Positions 14,992-21,500 of a stretch of 21,500 bases of DNA are shown here, one piece after another. The stretch comes from JAPLGE01 sp964355545. GTDB lineage: Bacteria > Bipolaricaulota > Bipolaricaulia > UBA7950 > UBA9294. The notes under the pieces are model-generated. The model was not told where the DNA came from, ran no database searches, and saw nothing but the letters and a program-made list of their open reading frames with translations. The stretch is taken from assembly GCA_964355545.1 (NCBI GenBank), contig CAYHEK010000021.1:1-21500 (forward strand), in the 5' to 3' direction. The position numbers and the translations under genes were made by a program. Numbering within the stretch: the first letter of the stretch is position 1; each line of letters starts with the position of its first letter.

Positions 14992-16076
14992 AGGCCCTCG
15001 TCGTCTTCGGGACGCGGCCGGAGGCGATCAAGCTCGCGCCGGTCCTCTTGGAGCTCGCACGGAGCGAGCGGGTCGAGCCGGTCGTCTGTGTGAGCGGCCA
15101 GCACCGCGAGCTCCTCGATCAGGTCCTCGCCGTCTTCTCCATCACCCCCGACTACGACCTCGACGTGATGATCCCCGACCAGAGTCCGTTTCACATCACC
15201 CGCGCGATCCTGGAGCGGATCGAGCCGGTCCTCGCTGCGGAGCGGCCCGACTTCGTCCTCGTCCAGGGCGACGCGCACACGGCGTTCGTGGGGGCCCTCG
15301 CCGCCTACTACGAGAGGGTTCCGGTCGCGCACGTGGAGGCTGGGCTCCGCACCTCTGACCTGTACGCTCCCTTCCCCGAGGAGATGAACCGCCGCCTGAT
15401 CGATCGGATCGCCGCCCTCCACTTCGCCCCCACGGAGCGCGCGAAGGCGAACCTCCTCGCCGAGGGGATCCGGGAAGAGACCGTCTTCGTCACCGGAAAC
15501 ACGGAGATCGACGCGCTCTACTTCGTGCGCGATCGCCCCCCCACGACGCGCTTCTCGTTCCCCGGTCGGCTCGTCCTCGTCACCGCGCACCGCCGGGAGA
15601 GCTTCGGCGGCGGGATTGCACGGATCTGCCGCGCCCTGCGCAAGCTCGCACAAGAGAACAAAGACGTCACAATCGTCTACGCCGTCCACCCCAACCCCCA
15701 CGTGCGCAGAGTCGTCGCTAGCGAGCTTTCCGGCGCGGAGCGGGTCGCCCTCCTCGACCCACCGGACTACCCCTCCTTCGTCCACCTCATGGCGACCTCG
15801 ACCCTGATCCTCACCGACTCCGGCGGGGTTCAGGAGGCCGCAGCCGCCCTGCACGTCCCTCTTCTCGTCCTGCGGGACGAGACCGAGAGGGTCGAGGGGC
15901 TCTTGACCGGCGCGGCGCGCCTCGTGGGGACGGACCCAGAGCGGATCGTCTCCGAGGCAGAGCGCCTCCTTCAGGACCCGCAGGCGTACGCGGAGATGGC
16001 GGCCGCGGAGAACCCCTACGGGGACGGGAGAGCCGCGGCGCGGATCCGCGAGGTCCTCGAGGAGCGGTGCGCATGA
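14988..16076 (+). CDS. wecB: UDP-N-acetylglucosamine 2-epimerase (non-hydrolysing)
   Basis: 362 residues from ATG 14988, overlapping the folD stop as ATGA, with GAGAGGTG 6 bases upstream. A GTG at 14979 is possible but less well placed. It converts UDP-GlcNAc to UDP-ManNAc for envelope polysaccharides. Family motifs: GTRPEAIK at the N-terminus, SGQHRELL, HVEAGLRT, EEMNRRLIDRIA, TGNTEIDAL, TAHRRES, and the UDP-binding DSGGVQEA followed by LRDETER. Length is normal. No other sugar genes are nearby, so its place in this operon does not reveal the polymer served. Confidence 0.96.
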   Translation: MKALVVFGTRPEAIKLAPVLLELARSERVEPVVCVSGQHRELLDQVLAVFSITPDYDLDVMIPDQSPFHITRAILERIEPVLAAERPDFVLVQGDAHTAFVGALAAYYERVPVAHVEAGLRTSDLYAPFPEEMNRRLIDRIAALHFAPTERAKANLLAEGIREETVFVTGNTEIDALYFVRDRPPTTRFSFPGRLVLVTAHRRESFGGGIARICRALRKLAQENKDVTIVYAVHPNPHVRRVVASELSGAERVALLDPPDYPSFVHLMATSTLILTDSGGVQEAAAALHVPLLVLRDETERVEGLLTGAARLVGTDPERIVSEAERLLQDPQAYAEMAAAENPYGDGRAAARIREVLEERCA

Positions 16077-16924
16077 GGAAGGGCTACGCCGACCTCCACC
16101 TCCACACCACTGCCTCGGACGGGACCCAAGAGATCGCCGACCTCCTCCGCCGCGCGGCCGCCTGGGGCCTATCGACGATCGCCGTCACCGACCACGATAC
16201 GATCTCCCAAAAGCTCACGGGCCGCGTTGCGCAAATGAACGGCATCGAGGTGGTGACCGGGGTGGAGATCAAGGTTGACTTCGATGGTGTACGCGGAGAG
16301 CTCCTCGGCTACTTCATCGACCCCAAGGCTCCCCTCCTGCGGGAACTCTTCTCATTCATGCAGCGGGCGCGCAGGGAGCGGATGGCGCGCATGGTGGAGC
16401 GGTGCCGCGACGAGCTGCGGATCGACCTCTCGATCGCCGAGGTGAGCGCCCGCGCGGCGGGGAGCCTCGGCCGGCCGCACCTCGCGCAGTTCCTCGTGGA
16501 GAAGGGGATCGCCCGTTCGCCGGCCGAGGCGTTCGATCGACTCCTCGCCAAGGGACGGCCGTGCTACGTGCCCCTGGAGAAGTCCGGATTCCGGGATGCC
16601 GCCGCCGCCGTGCACTCAGCCGGGGGGGCGACCGCGATCGCCCACCCGTGCCTCATGGAGATCGCCGACTGGAGGGGGTTCCTCGCGCGGGTCCACGCCG
16701 AGGGGGTCGACGGGGTCGAGGCCTTCTACCCGTACACGCTCGGCCGCGGAGCGCTCCACATCGCCCCCGCGGCCCTCACCGCCCTCGCGAGGAAGGAGGG
16801 GCTCCTCCTCACCGGCGGCTCGGACGACCACGGCCCGGGCTCAGTGAGGGAGGCCTTCGGCGCCGTGCGCGTACCGCCTTTGCACGTCGAGGCGCTGCGC
16901 CGCGCCTGCGGCCTCGTCCCATGA
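16073..16924 (+). CDS. PHP-domain phosphoesterase (RNase AM / YciV-TrpH type)
   Basis: 283 residues from ATG 16073, overlapping the epimerase stop (ATGA), with GGAG 8 bases upstream. Metal ligands of the PHP domain are all visible: His9 and His11 (DLHLHTTASDG, Asp16), Asp40-His41 (VTDHDT), Glu65, His191 (AIAHP) and Asp251/Asp252-His253 (GSDDHG). An insertion of ~100 residues (GRPHLAQFLVEKG) between the PHP halves is typical of the YciV/TrpH group. Characterised members remove 5' nucleotides from RNA or hydrolyse 3',5'-nucleotide bisphosphates. Cytosolic. Confidence 0.92.
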   Translation: MRKGYADLHLHTTASDGTQEIADLLRRAAAWGLSTIAVTDHDTISQKLTGRVAQMNGIEVVTGVEIKVDFDGVRGELLGYFIDPKAPLLRELFSFMQRARRERMARMVERCRDELRIDLSIAEVSARAAGSLGRPHLAQFLVEKGIARSPAEAFDRLLAKGRPCYVPLEKSGFRDAAAAVHSAGGATAIAHPCLMEIADWRGFLARVHAEGVDGVEAFYPYTLGRGALHIAPAALTALARKEGLLLTGGSDDHGPGSVREAFGAVRVPPLHVEALRRACGLVP

Positions 16925-16943
16925 AGAATAGGAAGGGAGAGCC

Positions 16944-17840
16944 GTGATCTTCCTCAACGTCCTCCTCCCGGTCTTCCTCGTGGGAGGAGTCGGCTACGCC
17001 CTCGGGCGGCTCACTCGCTTCGAGCCCGAGCCCCTGACGAGGCTCGTCTTCTACGTCCTCGGGCCGGCCCTCATCTTTCAGTCCTTATACACGAACGTCG
17101 TCTCGGGCGGTGAGATCTCCCGAACGGTCCTGTTCGTCGTCTTTCTCCACGTGATCCTTCTCGGTGCCGGCCTTCTCGGACCACGGGTCCTCGGCTGGGA
17201 TAGAGAGAGGCAGGCGGCGACCTCCCTTTCCCTCGCCTTCAACAACGCCGGGACCTACGGCCTACCGGTCCTCCTCTTCGCCTTCGGCGAGCGGGGTTTC
17301 GCCCTGGGGATCATCTACATGGTCGCGCACATCGCCCTCCAGACGACCCTCGGGGTAGGGGTCGCCTCCTGGAAGAAGGGAATGTCGATCGTGACCCTTT
17401 CCCTAAACGTCCTCAAGGTCCCGTGGTTCTACGCCCTCGGCCTCGCTCTCGTCCTGCGCGCGACCGCGGTCGCGCTCCCGACACCCCTCGCCCGACCGAT
17501 CGACCTTCTCGCCCAGGCGGCGATCCCGATGCAGCTCGTCCTCCTCGGGATCGAGTTCTCCTGGGTCCGCCTGGAGAAAGTCCTTCGCCAGGCCGCGCCG
17601 ATCGCGCTCACCAAGCTCATCCTCCCGCCTCTCCTCGCGTGGGGCCTCACCGCTCTACTGGGGATTCACGGCCTCCTCCGCGCAGTCCTCATCGTCGAGG
17701 GGAGCACCCCGGCGGCGATCAACTCCCTCCTCCTCGCCCTCCAGTACGACCGCCGCCCCGACCTCGTCGCCGCGGTCGTCCTCCTCACGACCGCGGGGAG
17801 CGTCCTCACCATCGGCCTCCTCCTTGTGTTCCTCGCGTGA
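16944..17840 (+). CDS. AEC-family (auxin efflux carrier type) permease
   Basis: 298 residues from GTG 16944, with AGGGAG upstream and a 19-bp gap from the PHP gene. About ten hydrophobic helices fill the whole length. AEC hallmarks are the N-terminal FLVGGVGYALGR, an FNNAGTYGLPV motif around residues 91-101 (helix-breaking crossover), and a mirrored VEGSTPAAINSLLLA near the C-terminus. Bacterial homologues export or exchange organic acids such as malate. The substrate cannot be read from the sequence. Last gene of the operon that begins with efp; a new promoter follows at once. Confidence 0.9.
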   Translation: MIFLNVLLPVFLVGGVGYALGRLTRFEPEPLTRLVFYVLGPALIFQSLYTNVVSGGEISRTVLFVVFLHVILLGAGLLGPRVLGWDRERQAATSLSLAFNNAGTYGLPVLLFAFGERGFALGIIYMVAHIALQTTLGVGVASWKKGMSIVTLSLNVLKVPWFYALGLALVLRATAVALPTPLARPIDLLAQAAIPMQLVLLGIEFSWVRLEKVLRQAAPIALTKLILPPLLAWGLTALLGIHGLLRAVLIVEGSTPAAINSLLLALQYDRRPDLVAAVVLLTTAGSVLTIGLLLVFLA

Positions 17841-17843
17841 GCG

Positions 17844-17872
17844 TTGCCCAGGCCCGAAGTCGAACCTATACT
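17844..17872 (+). promoter_or_regulatory. Sigma70-type promoter of the aminotransferase gene
   Basis: TTGCCC (17844-17849), 17-base spacer, TATACT (17867-17872): 4/6 and 5/6 matches. The predicted start near 17879 gives a ~26-base leader containing GAGAGGAGG. Confidence 0.75.
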
Positions 17873-17904
17873 TCCCCCGCATAAGGCACAAGAGAGGAGG
17901 CCGC

Positions 17905-19080
17905 ATGGAGTTCGCGAAGCGCGTGCGCGACCTGCGCTTCGAGGGGGCGTACGCCGTCCTCGATCGGGCGCAGAGGATGGAGAAGGAGGGGCGGGAGGTG
18001 ATCCACCTCGAGATCGGGCAACCCGACTTCGCAACCTTCCAAAACATCGCGACGGCCGGGATCCGCGCGATCGCCGAGGGGAAGACCCGCTACAACCCGC
18101 CCGCCGGGATCGGGGCCCTCCGGGAGGCGATCGCCAAGGACGTGGGCGCCCGCCGCGGGATCGTGGTCGACCCCGCGGAAGTCCTCGTCGGACCCGGGGC
18201 GAAGCCGTTCCTCTTCTTCCCCACCCTCGCCCTCGTCGAGCCAGGGGACGAGGTCCTCTACCCCGACCCCGGCTTCCCGAGCTACGAGGCGATGACCCGC
18301 ATCGCAGGTGGGAAGCCTGTCCCCGTGCCGCTGCGCGAGGAGGGTAGCTTCACCCTCGACCTCGACTATCTTGAGGACCTCGCGAGCGACCGGACCCGCC
18401 TCATCATCCTGAACTCGCCCGGGAACCCGACCGGCGGGATCATGCCGCGAGAGGACCTCGAGCGGGCGGCCGCTGTCGCGCAAGAGCACGACGCGTGGGT
18501 CCTCTCGGATGAGATCTACTCGCGCCTCATCTACAGCGACGCTCCTTACACGAGCATCGCCGGCCTCCCCGGGATGAGGGAGCGGACGATCCTCCTCGAC
18601 GGCTTCTCCAAGACCTACGCCATGACCGGCTGGCGCCTCGGCTACGCGGTGATGCCGGCTGGGCTCGCGGAGCGGGTCGCCCTCCTCCTCACTCACTCCG
18701 TCGGCTGCACCGCCTCCTTCACCCAGTACGCCGGGATCGAGGCCCTGATCGGACCTCAGGACGAGGTGGAGCGGGCGCGCCACGAGTTTGCCCGCCGCCG
18801 CGACGCGATCGTCGCCGGATTGCGCAAGATCCCCGGGGTCCGCTGCCAGAGGCCGGAGGGGGCCTTCTACGTCTTTCCGAACGTCAAGGCCTTCGGAAAG
18901 ACGTCCGCCGAGCTCGCGGAGTACCTCCTCGAGGAGGCCGGGGTCGCCCTCCTGCCGGGGACCGTCTTCGGGAGGCTGGGCGAGGGGTACCTCCGCCTCT
19001 CCTACGCGAATTCGCTCGAGAATATCGAGCGCGCCCTGGAACGGATCGCCGTCGCCCTGGGCAGACTCACGAGGGCATAG
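17905..19080 (+). CDS. Class I/II PLP-dependent aminotransferase (aspartate/aromatic type)
   Basis: 391 residues from ATG 17905, with GAGGAGG a few bases upstream. The frame is open to 17824, but that stretch contains the promoter. Fold-type I residues: Asn174 (NPTGG), Asp202 and Tyr205 (SDEIYS), PLP-binding Lys236 (SKTYAMTGWRLGY) and substrate-carboxylate Arg364 (LRLSYA). The N-terminal IHLEIGQPDF is typical of the Ib subgroup that includes bacterial aspartate and aromatic aminotransferases. Exact amino-acid preference cannot be told. It has its own promoter and a hairpin after the stop, so probably a single-gene unit. Confidence 0.94.
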   Translation: MEFAKRVRDLRFEGAYAVLDRAQRMEKEGREVIHLEIGQPDFATFQNIATAGIRAIAEGKTRYNPPAGIGALREAIAKDVGARRGIVVDPAEVLVGPGAKPFLFFPTLALVEPGDEVLYPDPGFPSYEAMTRIAGGKPVPVPLREEGSFTLDLDYLEDLASDRTRLIILNSPGNPTGGIMPREDLERAAAVAQEHDAWVLSDEIYSRLIYSDAPYTSIAGLPGMRERTILLDGFSKTYAMTGWRLGYAVMPAGLAERVALLLTHSVGCTASFTQYAGIEALIGPQDEVERARHEFARRRDAIVAGLRKIPGVRCQRPEGAFYVFPNVKAFGKTSAELAEYLLEEAGVALLPGTVFGRLGEGYLRLSYANSLENIERALERIAVALGRLTRA

Positions 19081-19084
19081 GAAA

Positions 19085-19130
19085 AGAAGGGACCGAAGGG
19101 CCCTCGGTCAAGGACGATCGGGACCCTTCT
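19085..19130 (+). terminator. Nested hairpin after the aminotransferase gene
   Basis: Inner stem GACCGA (19091-19096) pairs with TCGGTC (19104-19109). An outer pairing AGAAGGG (19085-19091) with CCCTTCT (19124-19130) shares one base with it, so they may be alternatives. It begins a few bases after the stop. No T-tract, so a structural end signal is possible but unproven. Confidence 0.4.
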
Positions 19131-19175
19131 CTCGAGGCCGCTCCGACTAGGCTATCCCCGGAAAGGAGGCCGGTC

Positions 19176-20000
19176 GTGGAGAGAATGCGCTTGAGATCCC
19201 TTGTGGTCATCGCTGCCGTTTCCGTCCTCGCCGCCGCGCCCTCCCTCCTCGGCCAGGGGCCGGCGGGAACCTCGGACCCGCGCTTTCGGCTCGAGGAGGA
19301 GCGCGCGATCGGCCCCTACACCGTGCAGGTCTTCCTCGTCCCGGAGGAGGCGTGGGAGCACGGCGAGCGCGTCGTCACCTTGAGCCGGCCTGGAATGCCG
19401 ACGATCGAGGTAGAGTGGGTCTTCCGCGTCGACCCAAAGAGCGGGACCGACATCACCGGGGAGGGGAACCCCGACCTCATCCTCGAGTGCTACTCCGGCG
19501 GGGCGCACTGCTGCTTCTCGACGATCGTCTACGACCTCGGCGCCGTCCTCACCGTCATCCCGGTCGGCCGGGAGTCGAACTGCTCGGGCTATTTTGAAGA
19601 TCTCGATGGAGACGCGATCCTCGAGTTCGTGACCTGCGACGACGCCTTCGCCTACGCCTACTGCCCCTACTGCGCCTCCCCGACGGTGCGGGCGATCCTC
19701 CGCTACGAGCCCGGCCGCGGCTACGTCCCGGCCGGCCCGCGCTTTGCCCACCTCTACATCGAGGAGATCGCGCGGGATCGAGCCCTCGCCGAGAAGACGA
19801 CACCCGGGGAGATGGGGGAGTGGGACCAAACGACGAAGTGCGCCGTCCTCCCCCTCGTCCTGGACTACCTCTACTCCGGAGAGCCTGAGACTGCCTGGCA
19901 GGTCCTCGAGCGTTACTACCCCTTCCCGGACGGGGCCGCCTTCCGCGAGGAGATCGAACGGACCGTGAAGAGAAGTCCGCTCTACCGACCGCAGGATTGA
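19176..20000 (+). CDS. Exported cysteine-rich FG-GAP/VCBS-like protein
   Basis: 274 residues from GTG 19176, with AAAGGAGG 6 bases upstream (the in-frame ATG at 19185 is too far from it). A signal peptide spans 1-~27. The middle has DITGEGNPDLILECYSGGAHCC and, after a spacer, FEDLDGDAILEFV: the D-x-(N/D)-x-D calcium-loop style of FG-GAP repeats (Asp142, Asp144, Asp146). At least eight cysteines lie in the exported part (Cys105, 112, 113, 136 and four more, including a YCPYC motif), hinting at disulfides or metal binding. The YSGGAHCCF type occurs widely in exported proteins of unknown role. I do not recognise a specific function. Confidence 0.78.
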   Translation: MERMRLRSLVVIAAVSVLAAAPSLLGQGPAGTSDPRFRLEEERAIGPYTVQVFLVPEEAWEHGERVVTLSRPGMPTIEVEWVFRVDPKSGTDITGEGNPDLILECYSGGAHCCFSTIVYDLGAVLTVIPVGRESNCSGYFEDLDGDAILEFVTCDDAFAYAYCPYCASPTVRAILRYEPGRGYVPAGPRFAHLYIEEIARDRALAEKTTPGEMGEWDQTTKCAVLPLVLDYLYSGEPETAWQVLERYYPFPDGAAFREEIERTVKRSPLYRPQD

Positions 20001-20023
20001 TCCAAGGCCCTGCCCGGCCGCCC

Positions 20024-20053
20024 TTGCCTCGGTGCCGCCCCTCCTGCTAGACT
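20024..20053 (+). promoter_or_regulatory. Candidate promoter of the small membrane protein gene
   Basis: TTGCCT (20024-20029), 18-base spacer, TAGACT (20048-20053). The predicted start near 20060 is followed by purine-rich leader and GGAAGGAGGGAG before ATG 20093. Confidence 0.55.
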
Positions 20054-20092
20054 CGCCGCAAGGAAGGTGAGTCGGAGGGAAGGAGGGAGACG

Positions 20093-20527
20093 ATGACCGA
20101 ACCAAAGCGAGACTCAAGGCCTGAGCACGAGGAGAAGGCCGAGGAGAAAGAGGAGGAGAAGGTCGAGGAGAAATGGGGCGCCGAGAAGTGGCGCCGTGAC
20201 CGGGTGGGGAGCGCGACGTGGGCCGCGATCCTCCTTTGGACCGGCGTCGTCCTCCTTCTTGCGAACCTCGACCTCGTAGGACGCTACCCGTGGTGGGAAA
20301 CCTGGGCGGTGATCCTCTCCGGAATCGGGGTGATCCTTCTCGTTGAGATCCTCGTGCGGGCCGTCATCCCGGAGCATCGCCGGCCGGTCGGGGGGAACCT
20401 CGTCTTAGCCCTCGTCCTCCTCGGGGTCGGCCTCAGCGAGCTTGTCAGCTGGGAGCTCGTCTGGCCCGCGCTCGTGATCGCCGTCGGTCTCGTCTTCCTC
20501 GTGCGCGGCGTCCTCCTCCGCCGCTAG
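20093..20527 (+). CDS. Small four-helix membrane protein with charged N-terminus (DUF5668/LiaF-TM-like)
   Basis: 144 residues, ATG 20093, with AAGGAGGG upstream. Residues 1-40 are an extremely charged Glu/Lys/Arg stretch (EEKAEEKEEEKVEEK), probably helical and cytosolic. Four membrane segments follow at about 41-62, 68-91, 99-117 and 121-141, arranged as two similar hairpins (ILLWTGVVLLLANLDLV; LVLLGVGLSELV). The paired-hairpin, W-rich pattern recalls the LiaI/LiaF transmembrane region in envelope-stress sensors, but the similarity is loose. Function unknown. It converges on the GH3-type gene with a 22-bp gap. Confidence 0.75.
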   Translation: MTEPKRDSRPEHEEKAEEKEEEKVEEKWGAEKWRRDRVGSATWAAILLWTGVVLLLANLDLVGRYPWWETWAVILSGIGVILLVEILVRAVIPEHRRPVGGNLVLALVLLGVGLSELVSWELVWPALVIAVGLVFLVRGVLLRR

Positions 20528-20549
20528 GCGCGAAGGCCGCGCGAGGTTC

Positions 20550-21500
20550 CTACAGCCGGCCAAGGTTGAGGGTCGAAAGCTCGCCAAAGGCGCAGGCAAG
20601 CGGCGTCCACCACCGTTCTCGGCCGATGCAGCGGAAGTACGGCCTGCGGTAGGCGCGCACGAGGTCGCCGATCCGGTAGCGGGCGAGGATCGGGGTCGAG
20701 ACGACGAGGCTCCCTGTCTCCCCGGGCCGCATCTCGTGGAGGAGCTTCACCCTGCCGCGGCACTCCACCTCGAAGAAGAAGAGGTCGTAATTGGGGACCC
20801 ACGCCCGCCGCTCGTCCATCTGCTGGCCGAACATCCCTTCCGTCGCCCCGTAGATCTCGCGGATCGCGACCGGCCCGTAGAGGGCGCGCAGGGCCGGGGC
20901 GTAGCGCGTGTTGATCCCGGGAACGCTCCCCAGGGTCATGACCTGCGTCTTCCAAAGGTCCTTGGGGTAGGCCCCGTGCCGGCGGCGGAGGTAGCGGCCG
21001 AAGCGGATCGCGGTCGGCGCGACCCCTCCGACGAGGGTGACGTTCTCGTCCTTGCAGCGCTCGTAGGCAAGCTCGAAGCGGGCCTCCCAGTCGCGAGCCG
21101 TCTTCCCGCCGCCGAGGGAGTCGATCTCCTCCTGCGTGGGGAGGGAGCGGATCGGGGTCTTTTTCGAGACGTGCTTCACGTAGATCCCGGAGCTGTAGCC
21201 GTACTCAAGCTCCCTCTCCCCGACCCGCACCTTTCCCACGACGGAGGGGAAGTTGAGGTTTAAGTTCACCCCCTGGAAGAGGCCAACGCGGCCGCTCGTC
21301 GCGACGTAGTGGAGCATCGCCCGGCTCGCGCTCACCCTCACCGCAAGGTCGGTCGGCGTCATAGGGACGAACTTCGGCTCGTCCTTCGTCGTCCCGCGCG
21401 TGATCGCCCAACCGATCGGGTCCTCGTAGAGGAGGAGGCGCGTCTCGCCGGCCATCACCCGCTCGATCTGCGGCTTGTAGTCCGCGTAGGTCGCGACCGG
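20550..21500 (-). CDS. GH3-type acyl-adenylating enzyme, 5' end outside window, short C-terminus
   Basis: 317 codons are inside the window and the frame is open at the right edge. The first visible residues (PVATYADYKPQIERV) are ordinary GH3 sequence, so the gene starts beyond 21500. An in-frame GTG at 21458 is internal. ATP-binding motifs: TRGTTKDEPKFVPMT (P-loop like), YGATEGMFGQQ, and YRIGDLVRA. GH3 enzymes adenylate a carboxylic acid and, in plants, couple it to an amino acid. Here the protein stops ~35 residues after the YRIGD motif (ELSTLNLGRL), where family members normally continue into a C-terminal lid domain. Only 22 bases separate the stop from the convergent gene, so the missing domain is not present in another frame. 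Substrate unknown. Confidence 0.85.
   Translation of the reverse strand, partial: PVATYADYKPQIERVMAGETRLLLYEDPIGWAITRGTTKDEPKFVPMTPTDLAVRVSASRAMLHYVATSGRVGLFQGVNLNLNFPSVVGKVRVGERELEYGYSSGIYVKHVSKKTPIRSLPTQEEIDSLGGGKTARDWEARFELAYERCKDENVTLVGGVAPTAIRFGRYLRRRHGAYPKDLWKTQVMTLGSVPGINTRYAPALRALYGPVAIREIYGATEGMFGQQMDERRAWVPNYDLFFFEVECRGRVKLLHEMRPGETGSLVVSTPILARYRIGDLVRAYRRPYFRCIGRERWWTPLACAFGELSTLNLGRL

Noticed and set aside
14289..15854. 521-codon minus-strand open frame opposite folD and the epimerase
   Set aside because: Covers two unrelated well-identified genes and has low-complexity, motif-free sequence.

Overview
The window is GC-rich bacterial chromosome, densely coded on both strands, with no gene-free stretch above 300 bases. 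I saw no rRNA, tRNA, CRISPR array, insertion sequence or phage gene. Starts are a mix of ATG, GTG and TTG, usually behind a strong GGAGG-type ribosome binding site. The mixture of genes (groESL under a CIRCE element, a Firmicutes-like efp-asp23-amaP-nusB-folD block, a Thermus-like EF-P tip, many secreted PKD proteins) points to a deep-branching, possibly thermophilic lineage. A candidate phylum such as Bipolaricaulota/Acetothermia is my guess, not something the sequence proves.

Region 1 (1-7000, minus strand): four consecutive genes for exported proteins. In transcription order they are a transglutaminase-like/PKD protein with Ser in place of Cys, an M1-type metallopeptidase, a 265-residue exported protein whose C-terminus looks like a subtilase prodomain, and, 13 bp downstream, a very large modular S8 subtilase that runs off the left edge. 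This is the most interesting part of the window: it looks like an exported proteolysis unit in which a stand-alone prodomain-like protein is made together with its protease.

Region 2 (7100-9020): a lamin-tail-domain exported protein on the plus strand from a near-consensus promoter, converging on and overlapping by 14 bp a patatin-like phospholipase on the minus strand.

Region 3 (9060-11020, minus): groES-groL with a sigma70-type promoter and an imperfect CIRCE operator overlapping the predicted transcription start. GroEL ends in a proline-rich tail instead of the usual GGM repeats.

Region 4 (11060-17840, plus): a DUF2227 membrane protein with a promoter placed for leaderless transcription, a strong hairpin, then a tightly packed probable operon: efp, two Asp23/Gls24 proteins, AmaP, DUF2273, nusB, folD, UDP-GlcNAc 2-epimerase, PHP phosphoesterase, AEC transporter. 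Most junctions overlap (ATGA or longer) or are under 20 bp. It joins translation/transcription factors, an envelope-stress membrane module, one-carbon metabolism, amino-sugar activation and RNA/nucleotide turnover.

Region 5 (17840-21500): a class I aminotransferase from its own promoter, an exported Cys-rich FG-GAP-like protein, a small four-helix membrane protein, and on the minus strand the 3' part of a GH3-type adenylating enzyme that enters from the right edge and appears to lack the usual C-terminal lid domain.
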